DNA of 64,000 nt from Adenanthera pavonina (Eukaryota > Streptophyta > Magnoliopsida > Fabales > Fabaceae). This document shows positions 1-12,032 of the stretch, one piece after another. Every line of letters starts with the position of its first letter. Positions within the stretch are counted from its first letter, which is position 1. Under the pieces are notes generated by a model that ran no database searches, was not told the origin of the DNA, and was given only the letters and a program-made list of their open reading frames with translations. The DNA lies in NCBI GenBank assembly GCA_026686845.1, contig JAIVEN010000021.1:17502001-17566000 (forward strand), read 5' to 3'. A program made the position numbers and the translations under genes.

Positions 1-6
1 TAGAAA

Positions 7-1680
7 TGTAATATCCCAAAATTTCACTAATTACCAAGTAATAAAAGAATAAATAATTAACGATAATATGAAATGTATAGGAATTCATGAAAAAAATAGA
101 CACTGTTTTGCATGAAATAGGGCAAAGAGGTCATTTTTCCCGGTTAGATGAAAAATGATAAAATTATATTTTTACTTCGAAAAAATTATGAAAATAACAT
201 CCATATCCCAAATATATAGAAACCACATGGAATGATATTAGAAATGCCTTTAGGGACAATTACACCTAAGACCCGAATGTTTCAGAAATTATATTTTAAC
301 CTAGGTTAGGGGCAATTTTCAAAATATATAAAATTACTGTTAAAACAAAGCCTTTGATGAGAGAAATCCAATGGTATACGATATTGAGAGTTAATGTTCA
401 AGTATAAAGAAATAATTGGTGCCAAGTGTCTAAAAGTAATTTAATACTGATGAAGTAACTTATGGGCCCTACCAATGATTAAAAGGTAACCAGGATAGGA
501 TATGGGCCATACATAAATACCATTTGGGATAAAATAATAAATAAAATATAAAAATAAATTTAGAATAGTACTGTAGTCTAAAAATGCTAAATTACTGTAA
601 AAAGCAGTTTTATCGGTATAGTTAAAAATTACCTGGTTTAGGATATATCTAGACCAGAAAAAATTAGGCAATTTTGGACACTTGGAACTCATTTATTGGT
701 GTGACATTTGGGGCAGTTGGGCAGCACAAATTTTTGGAAAAACTTTGCAAAGTATTATTTTTGTAAAATGTATGTCTTGATGTGTCTATGTGATGTACTG
801 AAGCTTACATGATGTTTCTATGCAAATTGTGATGATATGGTTGCATGTATGAGATTTATCTACTGAGATTCTTGGAATCTCACCCTCCCACCTACTAACC
901 ATGTTTAGGAAGTAATCATGGCAAGACCACGAAGGAAAAGAAAGGAAAAGAGAAATAATTTGATCATTAACTTGATATTGCTTACAATGGCTATGAATTT
1001 AGAGCTTTTGTGTAAATTTATAAATATAATATTAAATTTTTTTCATGTTCCTTTACAATGGCCAAGATTTCATGTTCCTTTACGTCTTAGTGAATGTGTG
1101 GCATGATATGAGGATGAATTATTGTCATGTAAATATTTTACAACTTTTGTTTAGTAAAGTATTAGGATGTAAAGGGTCATTCTAACCATTACAGAGTGAA
1201 CCTGCCATTGTTTAGACAGTTTGTAATGTAAAGTATGAATTTTATATATGTTTTAAAAGTAGACAGAAAGAGATTTAAAATGGTCTAACGATTACTCAAT
1301 TTTGATGTGTGTACAAATTATAGTGAATTTTCAAATTTAGACCAGAAAACTGGATTTTCTAAAATAGACCATATGAATAGTGAAAATCCACGAAATTTAC
1401 TATACAAATTGGTCAAGTCATTTCTCTATTTGATATTTTTCCATATATACAATCATTTAAGCTATTTTTAGAGACTTAAATCACTTGCATATGATTTTTA
1501 TGGAATTATTTATGAGTTTTCAAAATTTGTAGGGAAAAATGGAATTTCTCACATGAATAGTACCACGAAAATGAAAAATTCTGTTTTTAAATTTTATGTG
1601 ATTCAAGCTTCTAATTAAGTATAATTTGACTCTAATGAAGTATAATACATGAGAAAATGGTCCTAAATCAAAGTGTTACA
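7..1680 (+). repeat. Ty3/gypsy LTR (copy A), sense on plus strand
   Basis: The unit begins TGTAATATCCC and ends AAGTGTTACA, a TGTAA..TTACA inverted terminus typical of plant gypsy LTRs. Its reverse complement matches the LTR at 19277-21660 at three points: the TGTAACAC terminus, the block around 600-680 (ATATATC..AGACCAG..TTACC), and a short GAGATTC..GAATCTCACCC segment near 867-885. Copy A is shorter, about 1.67 kb against at least 2.38 kb, so one copy has an indel of over 1 kb. The five bases before it (agaaa) and after it (atgat) differ, so it is probably one LTR of an element extending left out of the window and not a solo LTR. Its right edge cuts the integrase domain of the outer gypsy element. 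A small ORF at 918-1106 has no recognisable domain. Confidence 0.75.
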
Positions 1681-2696
1681 ATGATTGCCCAAAGGGCATC
1701 ATAACCTGAGGAAGTTCATGGTAATCCCATTACAAAATCCATTGAAAAACTACCCCATTTCCACATTAGGATTACTAGAGGCTTTAGCATTCTTGATCAC
1801 TTTTGATGTTCAGTTTTCATTCTTTGGCAAACTAGACATTTACCTACATACTGAGTAATATGGCCTTTCATTCCATGCCACCAAAACAACTTTTTCAAAT
1901 TATGATACATTTTCATAATACCTGAATGAATGATGTACTTGCTCTGATGTGCTTCAATCAAAATCTATTCTCTCAATTTTGCCACTAGAGGAACATAGAT
2001 TCAGTTTTAGAATCTTATCAAACCATCATTAGTTAAATTGAATTCTTTCATTTCTCCTTGATTCATCTTTCCTTCAACTGTTTTCGCAAACTTATCTTCT
2101 CACTAGGCTTGTTTTAATTCTTTATAAAATTCATTGCCAATCTTAGTCTCATGCAACCTGAGAGATAAATCTAAATCTCCATAATCTTCAATTAACTTTA
2201 ATTCACAAATCATCATATGGGCCACATGAATGGCTTTTCTACTTAAAGCATCAACCACAACATTTGTCTTTCCTGAATGGTACTTAATTGAATGCTCATG
2301 ACCTTTTAGCAATTCCATCTATCATTGTTGTCTCGCACTTAGTTCTTTCTGACCTTCTAAATATTTAAGGCTCTTATGGTCACAAAATATCTCCATGGTA
2401 GTACCATAGAGATAATGCCTCTATATCTTTAGGGCATGCACAATTGTTGCAAGTTCTAAATCATACGTGAGGATCGTTTTCTTCATGTAGTTTTAATTGA
2501 CGAGAAACATAGGCTACTATTCTTCCATCCTGCATCAATACACAACCTAATCCATGCTTACTAGCATCTATATAAATCACATAAGGTTTTTGGGGATCAG
2601 GTAGGATTAATATGGGAGAAAAAGTTAGCCTAAGTTTTAGTTTATGAAAACTTTTTTCGCAATCCTTATCCCGCATGAAAGTTTTTTCTTTCCTTG
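1681..2696 (-). pseudogene. Outer Ty3/gypsy element, RNase H and N-terminal integrase remnant
   Basis: Read on the minus strand, 2676-2461 encodes the start of a gypsy RNase H (YIDASKHGLGCVLMQDG, then VAYVSRQLK) and 2318-2103 its end (HSGKTNVVVDALSRK). About 2000-1690 follows with the integrase zinc-binding and early core region (HSGIMKMYHNLKKLFWWHGM, KCLVCQRMKTEHQK, then the SMDFVMGLP block holding the first catalytic Asp). Several in-frame stops separate these blocks. The reading breaks off at 1681, inside the integrase core, where LTR copy A begins. Upstream pol sequence resumes at 13383 after the Athila-type insertion: removing that insertion restores an uninterrupted reading of PLTRL into TRKEKTFM across the junction. 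Confidence 0.85.
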
Positions 2697-3133
2697 TTAA
2701 TTGAACTTTTGCTTGTCCTCAAGCAAACACTAAGCATGAGATCAAAGAATTTTTCTACATAAAATTCACATCAACCTATTTCCAAATTTTAAGAACAATC
2801 TACTACCTATCCAGTCAAAGAGTACAATGTATAAATGAAATACTAAGCTCAATATCCAGCCAATAAGTTCTTACTCATATTCCCTAACCCAATGGTGTGC
2901 GTGCTGACCAACCTATAATTAGTTTCAATAACAGGCCAAACAATTGGATTGAAAATTACGATACTTATTTAGGAACTTGCAACATCTCAATTTAAAATCA
3001 TACGAGTATCAATTTAAGAACAGGAGATCCTCAGGTTTCATTTCATGCTCCAAGGCATTTTCTAATATTATTTTTCCCCGCACATTTTGTGCTTCAATTT
3101 TATCTGGGGATCATTGCTTTTCTTCGACCGTCA

Positions 3134-3292
3134 TGCACCCTTTTGACGTGAAGGTCTTGTATTTGTGATGCGTACCCCCGGTTACTCAAGCTAACATCAC
3201 TTTGGCACAAAGATGCCTTTGGCTCACCCATAGCTCACTTTGCACCTTTTTACGCAAAGATCTCGTATTTGTGATGCGTACCCCCGGTTACT
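3134..3292. repeat. Direct repeat in the 3' untranslated part of the Athila-type element
   Basis: A roughly 50-bp segment occurs twice, at 3134-3186 and 3241-3292. The shared core is TGTGATGCGTACCCCCGG, followed by TTACT in both copies. The first half of each unit (TGCACC..TTT..CG..AAG) is more diverged. It lies within the Athila-type element and probably arose as a local duplication. Confidence 0.75.
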
Positions 3293-4110
3293 TAGCACAG
3301 GTCGAACCAGTGGAGTGGATAAAATTTTTTTTCAGCTTCCTAAGTCATATCTCACAAATGATAATACTCATAAATTCTATTTGAAATTATGCAAGTTCAA
3401 AAATAAATATATAATTCATTATCCTACTTATTCGACTACTTATCTTCACCTCTCATAAGCTAGCTATTGATGTTCAATTTTAGGTTTCATGATTCCTTTT
3501 ATTATAATTGGTTGTCTATCTCACTTAGTTAACAATGAAGCTTGGACTCACGACTTTCAAGATAGTGATTATACTTAAATAGCAGGAAATAGATGATTGT
3601 CAATTCAAAAATAGAAATAAATGCAAAGAATAAATTAGAAATACTTTTTTTTTCTAATTTATGCTCCCCCCACACTTAGCATGAACACTGTCCCCAGTGT
3701 TAGAAATGGCAAACAAGTGAAAAAGAAAACTAATACTTCCCTGGTGAATGCTGGTGGTGGTTCAGTTTTCTCTAATTGTTCTGCAACTGTATCTCAGGTA
3801 CTATTCTGGTTATACAAAAACTTAGAGGGAAGGGGTGAAGTAGATCAAAAGACAATCAAAAGAAAAAATATCTACTAAAAAAAATTGAAAAAAAAAGGGA
3901 AAGACTCTAGGACAAATAGAAACTAAATGATCGAAATCATGATGGTGGAAACTGTCTAGCTTGGATCAGCTGATGTAGCAACGCCTCAGTACGCTGCCGA
4001 TGCTCCTCATCCCTCCTATCACGTTCAGCTTGTTCTCATCTCATTTCCTCAATTGTTTTCTCCATGCGGGTGATCTTCTTGGAAAGGCGCTTCAGCAGGC
4101 TGCGCTTAGG

Positions 4111-5094
4111 TCATGGTTGCTGAATCTGGACAACTATTTGTGATGGTTCAGGTTCCTCAGCTGGTTGTTCTTGGGCAGCCTCAGCCTCAGCCATATCTTG
4201 TGCTTCTGGCACTGAGGGTGGTGGTCCTTCACCTCTTCTTCTCCAAACCCCATCCACTTTTATATATCCCAGGGAGCCAAGTGTCTTCTCAGATAAGACA
4301 TCGTTATCAGTTGGCGTTCGGGCTACCTCCCCACTTATATCAACTCCTGCAGCCTCCATCAAAACATTAATAAGGACAGGGAATAAGAAGGCCGTCTTTT
4401 TGCGTTTGGCCAGGACAACTTCCCTGATAGAGCAAATGATGATATGGGCTAATGGTATCCCTGGAATATTACCCATACTGTGTGTCATCTTATGGAGGAA
4501 GTACAAGTCGGTGAATCATACTTCATTCAGACTGCTTGAGCACGGTATGATATTGAAGCTCATGAGATATACAAGTAACCTGTGAGGAATGGCCAAAGAC
4601 TTTGAAAGAAGGGCTTGCCTTTGAGTACCCCTGGTGGATGCCCACTGGATCTGAAGAACGTTCATGGCATGGAGAATATTCCAAGTGGGATCCGAAGAAA
4701 TCCAATCTCCAGTAGAGTTGAAAATAGGACCCTGTTGAGGAAGTCCTAAGAGTTGAGATAACCGCTCAAGTGTGATGATTACTGGAGTTCCCTTGACTGA
4801 TGAAACTATGTTCTGTTTAGTTTTCGAGTCCTTCTATTCAATGTTGGCATAGAATTGTTTAACCAAGTCAGGATAGTGAGGTCCATATAAAATGAGAATA
4901 CCGCTCCATCCAAGTCGTTGATAGAATTGGCTCAGATGAAACTGATCTTCAATTGTTGGATGTATAGTCTTCTCATAAATGAATGGGTTGTCCTTTCTTG
5001 CATTGTACTAAGCTTCATTATCGGCGCTTGTAAATCTGTGTGAGTGAGGTAGAGGTGGAGCAGTTGCTGAGTGAGATGAACTGGCGCTTGCCAT
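4111..5094 (-). pseudogene. Athila env-like / 'putative plant transposon protein' ORF
   Basis: One minus-strand frame reads from an ATG at 5094 to the stop at 4111, about 327 codons with three in-frame stops (near 5009, 4842 and 4522). Visible parts are a low-complexity Ser/Ala/Pro start, a segment FHLSQFYQRLGWSG, the block VKGTPVIITLERLSQLLGLP, then PLAHIIICSI, and an acidic Pro/Glu/Gln-rich tail. This arrangement resembles the ORF found downstream of pol in Athila elements, often described as env-like or matched to a 'putative plant transposon protein' domain. No signal peptide or clear membrane span is visible, so an envelope role is not supported by the sequence. A related arrangement occurs in the copia element at 34893-37118. 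Confidence 0.7.
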
Positions 5095-6619
5095 ATGTGT
5101 GCCTAACAAACAAAAAGGTTCAATGCATATAGGACAAAAACTAATGTAAAAGGTAAGTTCACAATTAACCCTCAATTACCAAATCCTAAAAACAAACAAT
5201 AGTAGTGGTCCCACTCAAGAGAATAATAAATATAATGGGAGGGATGGACCACACAAGCATGCATGAGATTACTCATATCAGTACCAACTAATGGGGCCAG
5301 TATGAATTTCAGAGCAGTCAATTCAAAACTTAAATGCGGCCCTATGACAATTAAAGCAAATATACATGCCGGTAAAGAGTCAAGACAACCCCAACTAAGC
5401 AAATCCAGGAACAACTACTTTACATATCAGCAAGCATTATCAGGTTGCAACAGAGCCATGCACAAATAAAATACAACAATCATTCTTAAGGGACGTCAGA
5501 AGCAGAGAGCAACCAGTGGCATTTTTCAATCATATCAGGTAACCAGGGAAGACAGGTAGATCAGTTGTTCTATCATTACAATTCTCAAATTATCCAGGTG
5601 TAATAATTCAGCCTATTGCTATAGCTAATCGCTCATCCAAAAAGATCATTCAATATAGAGCATGGGTTTGAAGTTGCTTCTTTAGTATGTCGTATCAGCA
5701 ATGGTAACAGCAGTGAAAGAAACCAAGGGAAATAAACATACCTAAAGCCCAGATGATGTTAAAGCTCAAAAATTTATTGCTTAAACTCAGAACCCTCTCC
5801 CTCAAACGTGAAAAGCCAGAGTAAAATTCACCCAATGTGATAAGATGGCCACAACCACGGTGGAAGGGCATAAAACTGAAAACCAATCAGTGGATCTTGA
5901 GGGGGATGGGATTTAAACGGTGGAAAGGAGGAGAAATGGGTGAGGGATGAAGAGAAATAGCCAAAAACTTGGCTTTGGGTGGTGGGGGGCAGACGCCGGC
6001 GAGAAAAGAATAGGATATGGCTGAAAAACTGATGAGAAAGAAGAAGCTCGGTGCCGGGTGTACAAATGCCCGCCCTTTTTTTTTAACCTGGCGCTGGCTC
6101 GATCCAATTTAATGGATCCGACGCCGGATGTGATCCCCTTCTATGTGTCTCTCTCTATATTCAATTTTTTTTCTGAAACGTTCTTTTTACCCTTGAAAAA
6201 AAATTTTCTTAAAGAGCTGACATTTTCCCCCACACTTAGAATTAAGCATAAAAATAAAAATGAAAGAATTAAGGGGGTTAAAAACTTCCATGAATTGTTG
6301 CTGAACTTTGTATTGGCTTGGAGACAAGTTCCACGCTCATTATTTCGAACCTAAAAGTCATTATGAAACAGATTGAAAGAAAAGAGAAAAATAAAGACAG
6401 GAAGAAAGATTGGGTTACCTCCCAATAAGCGCTAAATTTAATGTCTATAGCTAGACTAAGCCGTGGCCTGGACGTCAAACTTCATTTAGAGGCACTGATT
6501 GTGGTGCATCAACTGATTCTCCTTCATAATAGATCTTAAGCCTCTAACCATTAACCATAAAACAATTTCCATCTGGTCCTTGAACTTCCACAGCCCCATA
6601 AGAATGCACATCAATAACT

Positions 6620-7588
6620 TCAAATGGTCCCGACCATCTGGATTTCAATTTTCCTAGAAAAAAATTTAAGCCGTGAATTGAATAATAACACTTTCTGTCC
6701 AACCTTAAATTCTCTCTTTAGAATCCTTTTGTCATGCCAAGCCTTGGTTCGCTCCTTATAAATGCGAGCATTCTCAAAAGATTCCCTTCTAATTTCATCT
6801 AACTCAGTCAATTGGAGTAACCTTCGCTCACCTGCAGCTTTCAAGTTATAATTAAGAGTACGTATAGCCCAATATGCACAGTGCTCTAGCTCTACATGGA
6901 GGTGGCAAGACTTTCCATAGACCAATCTATAGGGAGACATTCCTTGAGGTGTTTTAAATGTAGTCCTATATGCCCATAATGCATCATTTAATTTTTGTGA
7001 CCAATCTTTTCGAGATGCATTAACAGTCTTCTCTAGAATGCCTTTGAGTTCCCTATTAGAAACTTCAACCTGCCCACTAGTTTGAGGATGGTAAGTAGTG
7101 CTAGTTTTAAGATGACACCCATATTTCTTTAATAGGGATTTAAATTGATAATTCTGAAAATGCACCTCATTCTCACAAATAAAGGCTCGAGGGACACCAA
7201 ATCTAGCAAACAACTATTTCACAAACTTAACCACACTAGCAGCAGTGTTATTAGACAGTGCAACTGCTTCTACCCACTTAGTGACATAATCAACACCAAC
7301 TAAAATGTACAAGTTACCGTTAGAAGGAGGAAAGGGACCCATAAAGTCAAGTCCACAAACATCAAAGGGCTCAACTTCCAGAATTCCAGTCTGCGGCATC
7401 TCATGACGCTTACTAATGGAACATGTCCTCTGGCACCTGTCACATTTTGTCACAAAGGTTCGTGCATCCTTGAAAAGGGTAGGCCAATAAAATCCACTTT
7501 GCAACACCTTTGCAGCTGTCTTGTCAAGACTATTATGCCTACAATATGGAGAGGAATGGCAATGTTCTAAGATAGAAGTCATCTCCAC
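6620..7588 (-). pseudogene. Integrase of the Athila-type element
   Basis: Two adjoining minus-strand ORFs (7588-7214 and 7213-6620) split by a stop. The first has the zinc-binding region (HCHSSPY..RHNS.., then CDRCQR) and the start of the core with the first catalytic Asp in GLDFMGPF. The second holds the rest of the core: CENEVHF lies where a D-N-G-type motif with the second catalytic Asp is expected, and VEVSNRELK carries the catalytic Glu. The GQKVLL block near the end is the usual C-terminal region. The Asp-to-Glu change and the altered zinc ligand region suggest inactivity. The interval 6480-6619 downstream still reads as decayed C-terminal coding sequence. Confidence 0.88.
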
Positions 7589-7750
7589 CTCTAGTACAAA
7601 TCTTCTTATAATACCCTCAGCGTATCGCCTGAAAAGTAATGGATCATCCCAAAGATAGTGTTTGACCTCCGCTAAAAATCTCTTCCTCTGATGAAAATTT
7701 AGATCCTCTGGAATAATGTCTGCAACTAGAAAATTAGCAATGTCAACGAA

Positions 7751-8128
7751 TCAAGGCAAAAATAACGGATCTAGTGCCCACAAATTTTCATCAGGAAATT
7801 CCTCCTTAATAGGAATATCAGATTTAGGCACATGCTCTAATCTAGACAAGTGGTCAGCAACCAAGTTTTCAGAGCCCTTTTTATCTTTAATTTCCCAGTC
7901 AAATTCTTGCAAAAGTAAAATCCATCTGATCAGACGAGACTTGGCTTCCTTTTTCTGCATCAAGTATCTAATAGCTGCATGATCAGTGTAAATAATGACC
8001 TTTGAAAGAGCAAGATAAGATCTAAACTTATCTAGAGCACACACCATAGCCAAAAATTCTTTTTCAGTGGTAGCATAATTGAGCTGTGTATCATCTAAGA
8101 CCCTACTTGCATAATAAATCACATGCAA
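7751..8128 (-). pseudogene. RNase H domain of the Athila-type element
   Basis: The frame reads YYASRVLDDTQLNYATTEKE, then IIYTDHAAIRYL and KKGSENLVADHLSRL, the standard Ty3/gypsy RNase H signature series. It overlaps the end of the RT reading frame at 8119-8128 in another frame, so a frameshift separates two domains that belong to one polyprotein. The region between this and the integrase (7589-7750) reads as spacer coding sequence with stops. Confidence 0.88.
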
Positions 8129-9336
8129 CTTCTTGTCTTTCTTTGTCCTAATACTGCTCCAATAGCATAATCACTAGTGTCACACATCAATTCAAAAGGA
8201 ATGCTATAGTCAGGGGACACAACAATAGGAGCAGAAATAAAGGCCTTTTTCAAATAATTGAAAGCATTCAAACAACTGTCATCAAAGATAAAAGGGAAAT
8301 CTTGGACAAGTAGGTTAGTTAAAGGCTTAGCAATTTTAGCAAAATCCTTAATGAAGCGCCTACAAAAACCTGCATGTCCAAGGAAACTCCTAACAGCTTT
8401 TACCATTATGGGAGGAGGTAAGTTTTCTATAACCTCTACTTTAGCACGATCTACCTCAATGCCTTTTGCAGAAATTTTGTGGCCTAAAACTATACCTTCA
8501 GTCACCATGAAGTGGCATTTTTCCCAATTGAGCATTAGATTGTTCTCCTTGCATCTCTGCAAAACTCTTGCAAGATTAGACAAACAAACATCATAAGAGT
8601 GGCCAAACACAGAGAAATTATCCATGAAAACTTCAATTATATCCCCAACCATATCAGAAAAAATAGCCATCATGCACCGTTGAAAGGTAGCAGGTGCATT
8701 GCAAAGATCAAAAGGCATCCTCCTATAGGCAAAGGTGCCATAGGGACAAGTAAATGTGGTCTTTTCTTGATCTTCAGGGGCAATGGGGATCTGAAAATAT
8801 CCTGAATACCCATCAAGGAAATAGTAATAGTCATGGCCAGCCAGTCTCTCGAGCATATTATCAACAAATGGCAAAGGAAAGTGGTATTTGCGTGTCGCCT
8901 CATTTAATTTCCTATAATCAATACAAACACGCCAACCAGTAACCGTTCTTGTAGGAATGAGTTCATTCTTCTCATTTGGAACCACTGTTATTCCACCCTT
9001 CTTTGGAACAACCTGCACAGGACTCACCCAAGAACTGTCAAAAATTGGATAAATTATAACTACATCAATGAGTTTGAGAACCTCAGCGTGTACAACTTCT
9101 TTCATATTAGGATTCAATCTCTATTGATGCTGAACTTTTGGTGTAAAATTTTCCTCCATTAAAATCCTGTGCACACAAAGTGAAGGGCTAATACCCTTTA
9201 TGTCAGAGATGCTCCAGCCAATAGCGGTTCTATGCTCCCTTAGAATTCTCAATAATTTTTCTTCCTGCTCAGAATTTAAATTAGCAGAGACAATTACAGG
9301 AAAGCTACTAGAGTTGCCCAAAAATGCATATTTCAA
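8119..9336 (-). pseudogene. Reverse transcriptase of the Athila-type element
   Basis: The main frame 9117-8119 encodes WRVCIDYRKLNEATRK, FLDGYSGYFQIPIAPEDQEK, TFTCPYGTFAYRRMPFDLCN and, further on, SFLGHAGFCRRFIKDFAKIA. The catalytic box reads EVFMDNFSVFG; the family norm is DD, so the second Asp is Asn here, which should abolish polymerisation. The preceding ORF 9336-9121 is the N-terminal linker of the same polyprotein, separated by a stop at 9118-9120. Confidence 0.9.
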
Positions 9337-9405
9337 ATGAGATGGAAGTTGTTTTAACTCAACTTGAGGAGGTGATTGTTCAGAAGGCGGTGGGAGTGAC
9401 TTCCC

Positions 9406-10470
9406 TTATCCTAATGCCTCAAATTTTCTAAATTGTGATGTATATATAGGACCTGAACCTTCTAATTTCTTCACAGAATCAATAAAATTAACCTCTTCCC
9501 CCTGTTCATTAAGGTTCAATGCAATGCATGCTTCTAAAGGATCTTTATATAAATGTTTGACAGTATGTTCTTCAACTAGTTTATCAATTATATTAACTCT
9601 AAAGCAAGATGCTCCAGTTTCATGAAATTTTATAGCCCTTGAAAATTGAAATTCTTCTCGCTCATCACCTACTCTCAAAATTAATTTTCCAGCAGGCACA
9701 TCAATCAAGGCCCCAGTAGTTAACAAGAATGGCCTTCCAAGAATTAAAGACACATCTAAATCATCATCAGTATCCAATACTATGAAATCAGCAGGAATAA
9801 TAAGATTACCAACTTTTACGAGTACATCCTCCATGATTCCCATTGGATATCGTAATGATCTGTCGGCCAATTGTAGAGTCATACCTATGGGCTTCAGCTC
9901 TGTAACCTTAAGCTTCTTACATAAAGAATAGGGCAATAAATTTATACCTGCTCCAAGATCACATAAACAATATTTAATAAGTTGAGAACCTATAACACAA
10001 GGAATAGAAAAACTCCCTGGATCCTTTAGCTTTTGTGGCAACTTCTTTTGCAGGATGGCACTGCATTCTTCATTCAAAGGGACTAGAGCACAATCTTCTA
10101 GACTTTGCTTGTTAGAAACTAGCTCCTTAAGAAATTTGACATAAGATGGCATATTCGCTAGTACTTCAGCAAAGGTGATGTTGATGCGAAGCTTCTTGAA
10201 CATGTCCAGGAACTTCTTAAACTTGACATCGTGCATCTTCTTTTGAAGGCGTTGTGGAAAAGGAATAGGAGGAATGTATGGTTTAACTTCAGGAGGTGTA
10301 GGATGATCCTGAGCAACATCTTTGGAATTAAGTTCCTCATTGTCCTTCTCGTGTGCACCCTTTTTCAAATTCTCACCTTTTTCTTTTGAATTTCGTTCTT
10401 CTCTTATAGCTTCTTTTAAATCCTTTCCACTTCTCAACGTGATTGCCATAGCTTCTTCTTTCAGGTTCAC
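9406..10470 (-). pseudogene. Protease and gag-pol linker of the Athila-type element
   Basis: A 354-codon open frame. The N-terminal third is charged (ITLRSGKDLKEAIREERNSK), the known linker start in Athila elements. The centre has the retropepsin region: CDLGAGINLLPYSL carries the catalytic Asp but with Leu where Ser or Thr is usual, followed by VKVGNLIIPADFIVLD and SLILGRPFLLTTGALID. The frame is the longest intact stretch of this element. The interval 10471-10815 continues toward gag with stops. Confidence 0.87.
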
Positions 10471-10815
10471 CTCTGTGTTACTGGGAAACTACCTTGGATT
10501 CCTTTCAGCCACTAATTTAGCTAGGTTATTCATATGAACTTCCATATTTTGAATTGCAGCTTGAGTGGCATTATTTGTAGTGACCTGGCTAGCCATAAAT
10601 TAATCAAAATTCTTGTTTACCGCTGCTTGACTAACCATAAACTGATCCATATTTTTGTTAGTGGATGCTTGACCAACTAAGATCTGGGAGAACATATCCT
10701 CTAACTGCAGAGTCTTCCCTGTAGACGATGCAGGAAACTGAGGGGGTGCCTGAGTCTTATGCTGCTGAAATCCTGGTGGTGTTGATGGATTTTTCCAAGA
10801 AAAGTTTGGATAATT

Positions 10816-11960
10816 TCACCACCCAGGATTATGTGTGTTTGAATATGGATCATTTTTCCTTTGCATTAGTTGTGGATGTTCTGCATTAGAACCCATATAA
10901 TTGACTTCTGCATTCCCTTCAATCATATGCACATATGTGTCCGCAGTATGGCCTGAACCCCTGTATGCAGAACATGACTCTTTAGGAAGATTAGGATTAT
11001 TGCTCTGTTGTTGGAAAAGAAGTTCTATGCGTTGATTTAGCTTCTCTAATTGTGCAGACACATCAGAGTGAGAGTTAACTTCATTGATAGGTACTCTCCT
11101 GCCTTGTACTCCTTTTTGTCTAGTCTGAGTTGCCACTTGATCATAGATATTCATCATCTCGTCAGCAGTTAAATTACCATCCCTTGCAGCAATATCCACT
11201 AGAGACTGTGAGGTAGGGTTCAGAGCATTATAGAACAATTTAGCAAGCATCATATCTTGAAATCCATGGTGGGGACACTCATATAAGTAATCCTTGAATC
11301 GATCCCAAACTTCATAGAAAGGCTCACCATCCAATTGTGCAAAGAGATATATCTTATCCCTCAGATCTACAGTCCTCTGAGGGGAGTAAAACTTGGCAAT
11401 AAATGCATCGTAGATCTCCCTCCATGATGTTAAAGAGTTTTCCGGCAGATTAAGAATCCATCTTCGAGCACCATCCTTCATGTAGAAGTTGAAGCATCTC
11501 ATTTTAAGTTCCTCCGAAGTCAGACCATTAGGAGGAAGTTGATCAATCTGATTGTAAAAGTCCTTCAGGAAACCCAATGCATCTTCACCCATTCGACCAT
11601 GTTTGGCAAAGAGTTTAAGTGAGTGGTCTTAAACTCATAGTTCTTTGCGTTGTCAGATAGCCTGATACAAGATGGACTGTCATACACTGTAGGCTTGTCT
11701 GCATCCCTCCAAAATAGACGATTTGGATTTTGAACAATTGGATTTCTATGCGGGATTATTTGATCATCTTCAAGCAGGTTATTGATGTTATCAAGATTAT
11801 CATGATTCGCACGATCATTTTGAGTCATCTCTCTTCTTCTAGCTCGATTTGCCCGGTAAGCACGTTCAATTTTGAAATTAATAGGAGTCAAATCAGAAGT
11901 ACTATTGAGACTTTTGGATCTCAATAACATGAAAGAGAAAAGTAAATTCAAGAAAATCAA
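10816..11960 (-). pseudogene. Gag of the Athila-type element
   Basis: Two overlapping minus-strand frames (11960-11565 and 11592-10816) require a frameshift near 11580. The second carries the retrotransposon gag core: FYMKDGARRWILNLPENSLT, SWREIYDAFIAKFYSPQRT and FYEVWDRFKDYLYECPHHGF. The zinc knuckle region reads CSAYRGSGHTADTY, so two of the three expected Cys ligands are replaced. Gag would coat the RNA in virus-like particles; this copy cannot. Confidence 0.87.
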
Positions 11961-12009
11961 TGAGAGAAAAAGAAAGACTAAAATTAATAATTCAGCAAAT
12001 CATTAGCCT

Positions 12010-12026
12010 CCTTAGCAATGGCGCCA
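12010..12026 (-). other. Primer-binding site of the Athila-type element
   Basis: Directly inside the 5' LTR, the minus strand reads TGGCGCCATTGCTAAGG, the TGGCGCC-type primer-binding site common in Athila/Tat elements. It starts six bases after the LTR terminus at 12033. It fixes both the LTR boundary and the minus orientation. Confidence 0.8.
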
Positions 12027-12032
12027 AAAACT

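Noticed and set aside
2702..3660. Possible diverged 3' LTR of the Athila-type element
   Set aside because: Compared by eye with 12033-13377, it shares only a short AGGTCGAACC word and no termini, so it is treated as 3' untranslated sequence.
8258..8596. Plus-strand frames opposite the Athila-type pol gene (also at 7716-7982 and 8599-8942)
   Set aside because: Shadows of the minus-strand pol reading frames, without domains of their own.
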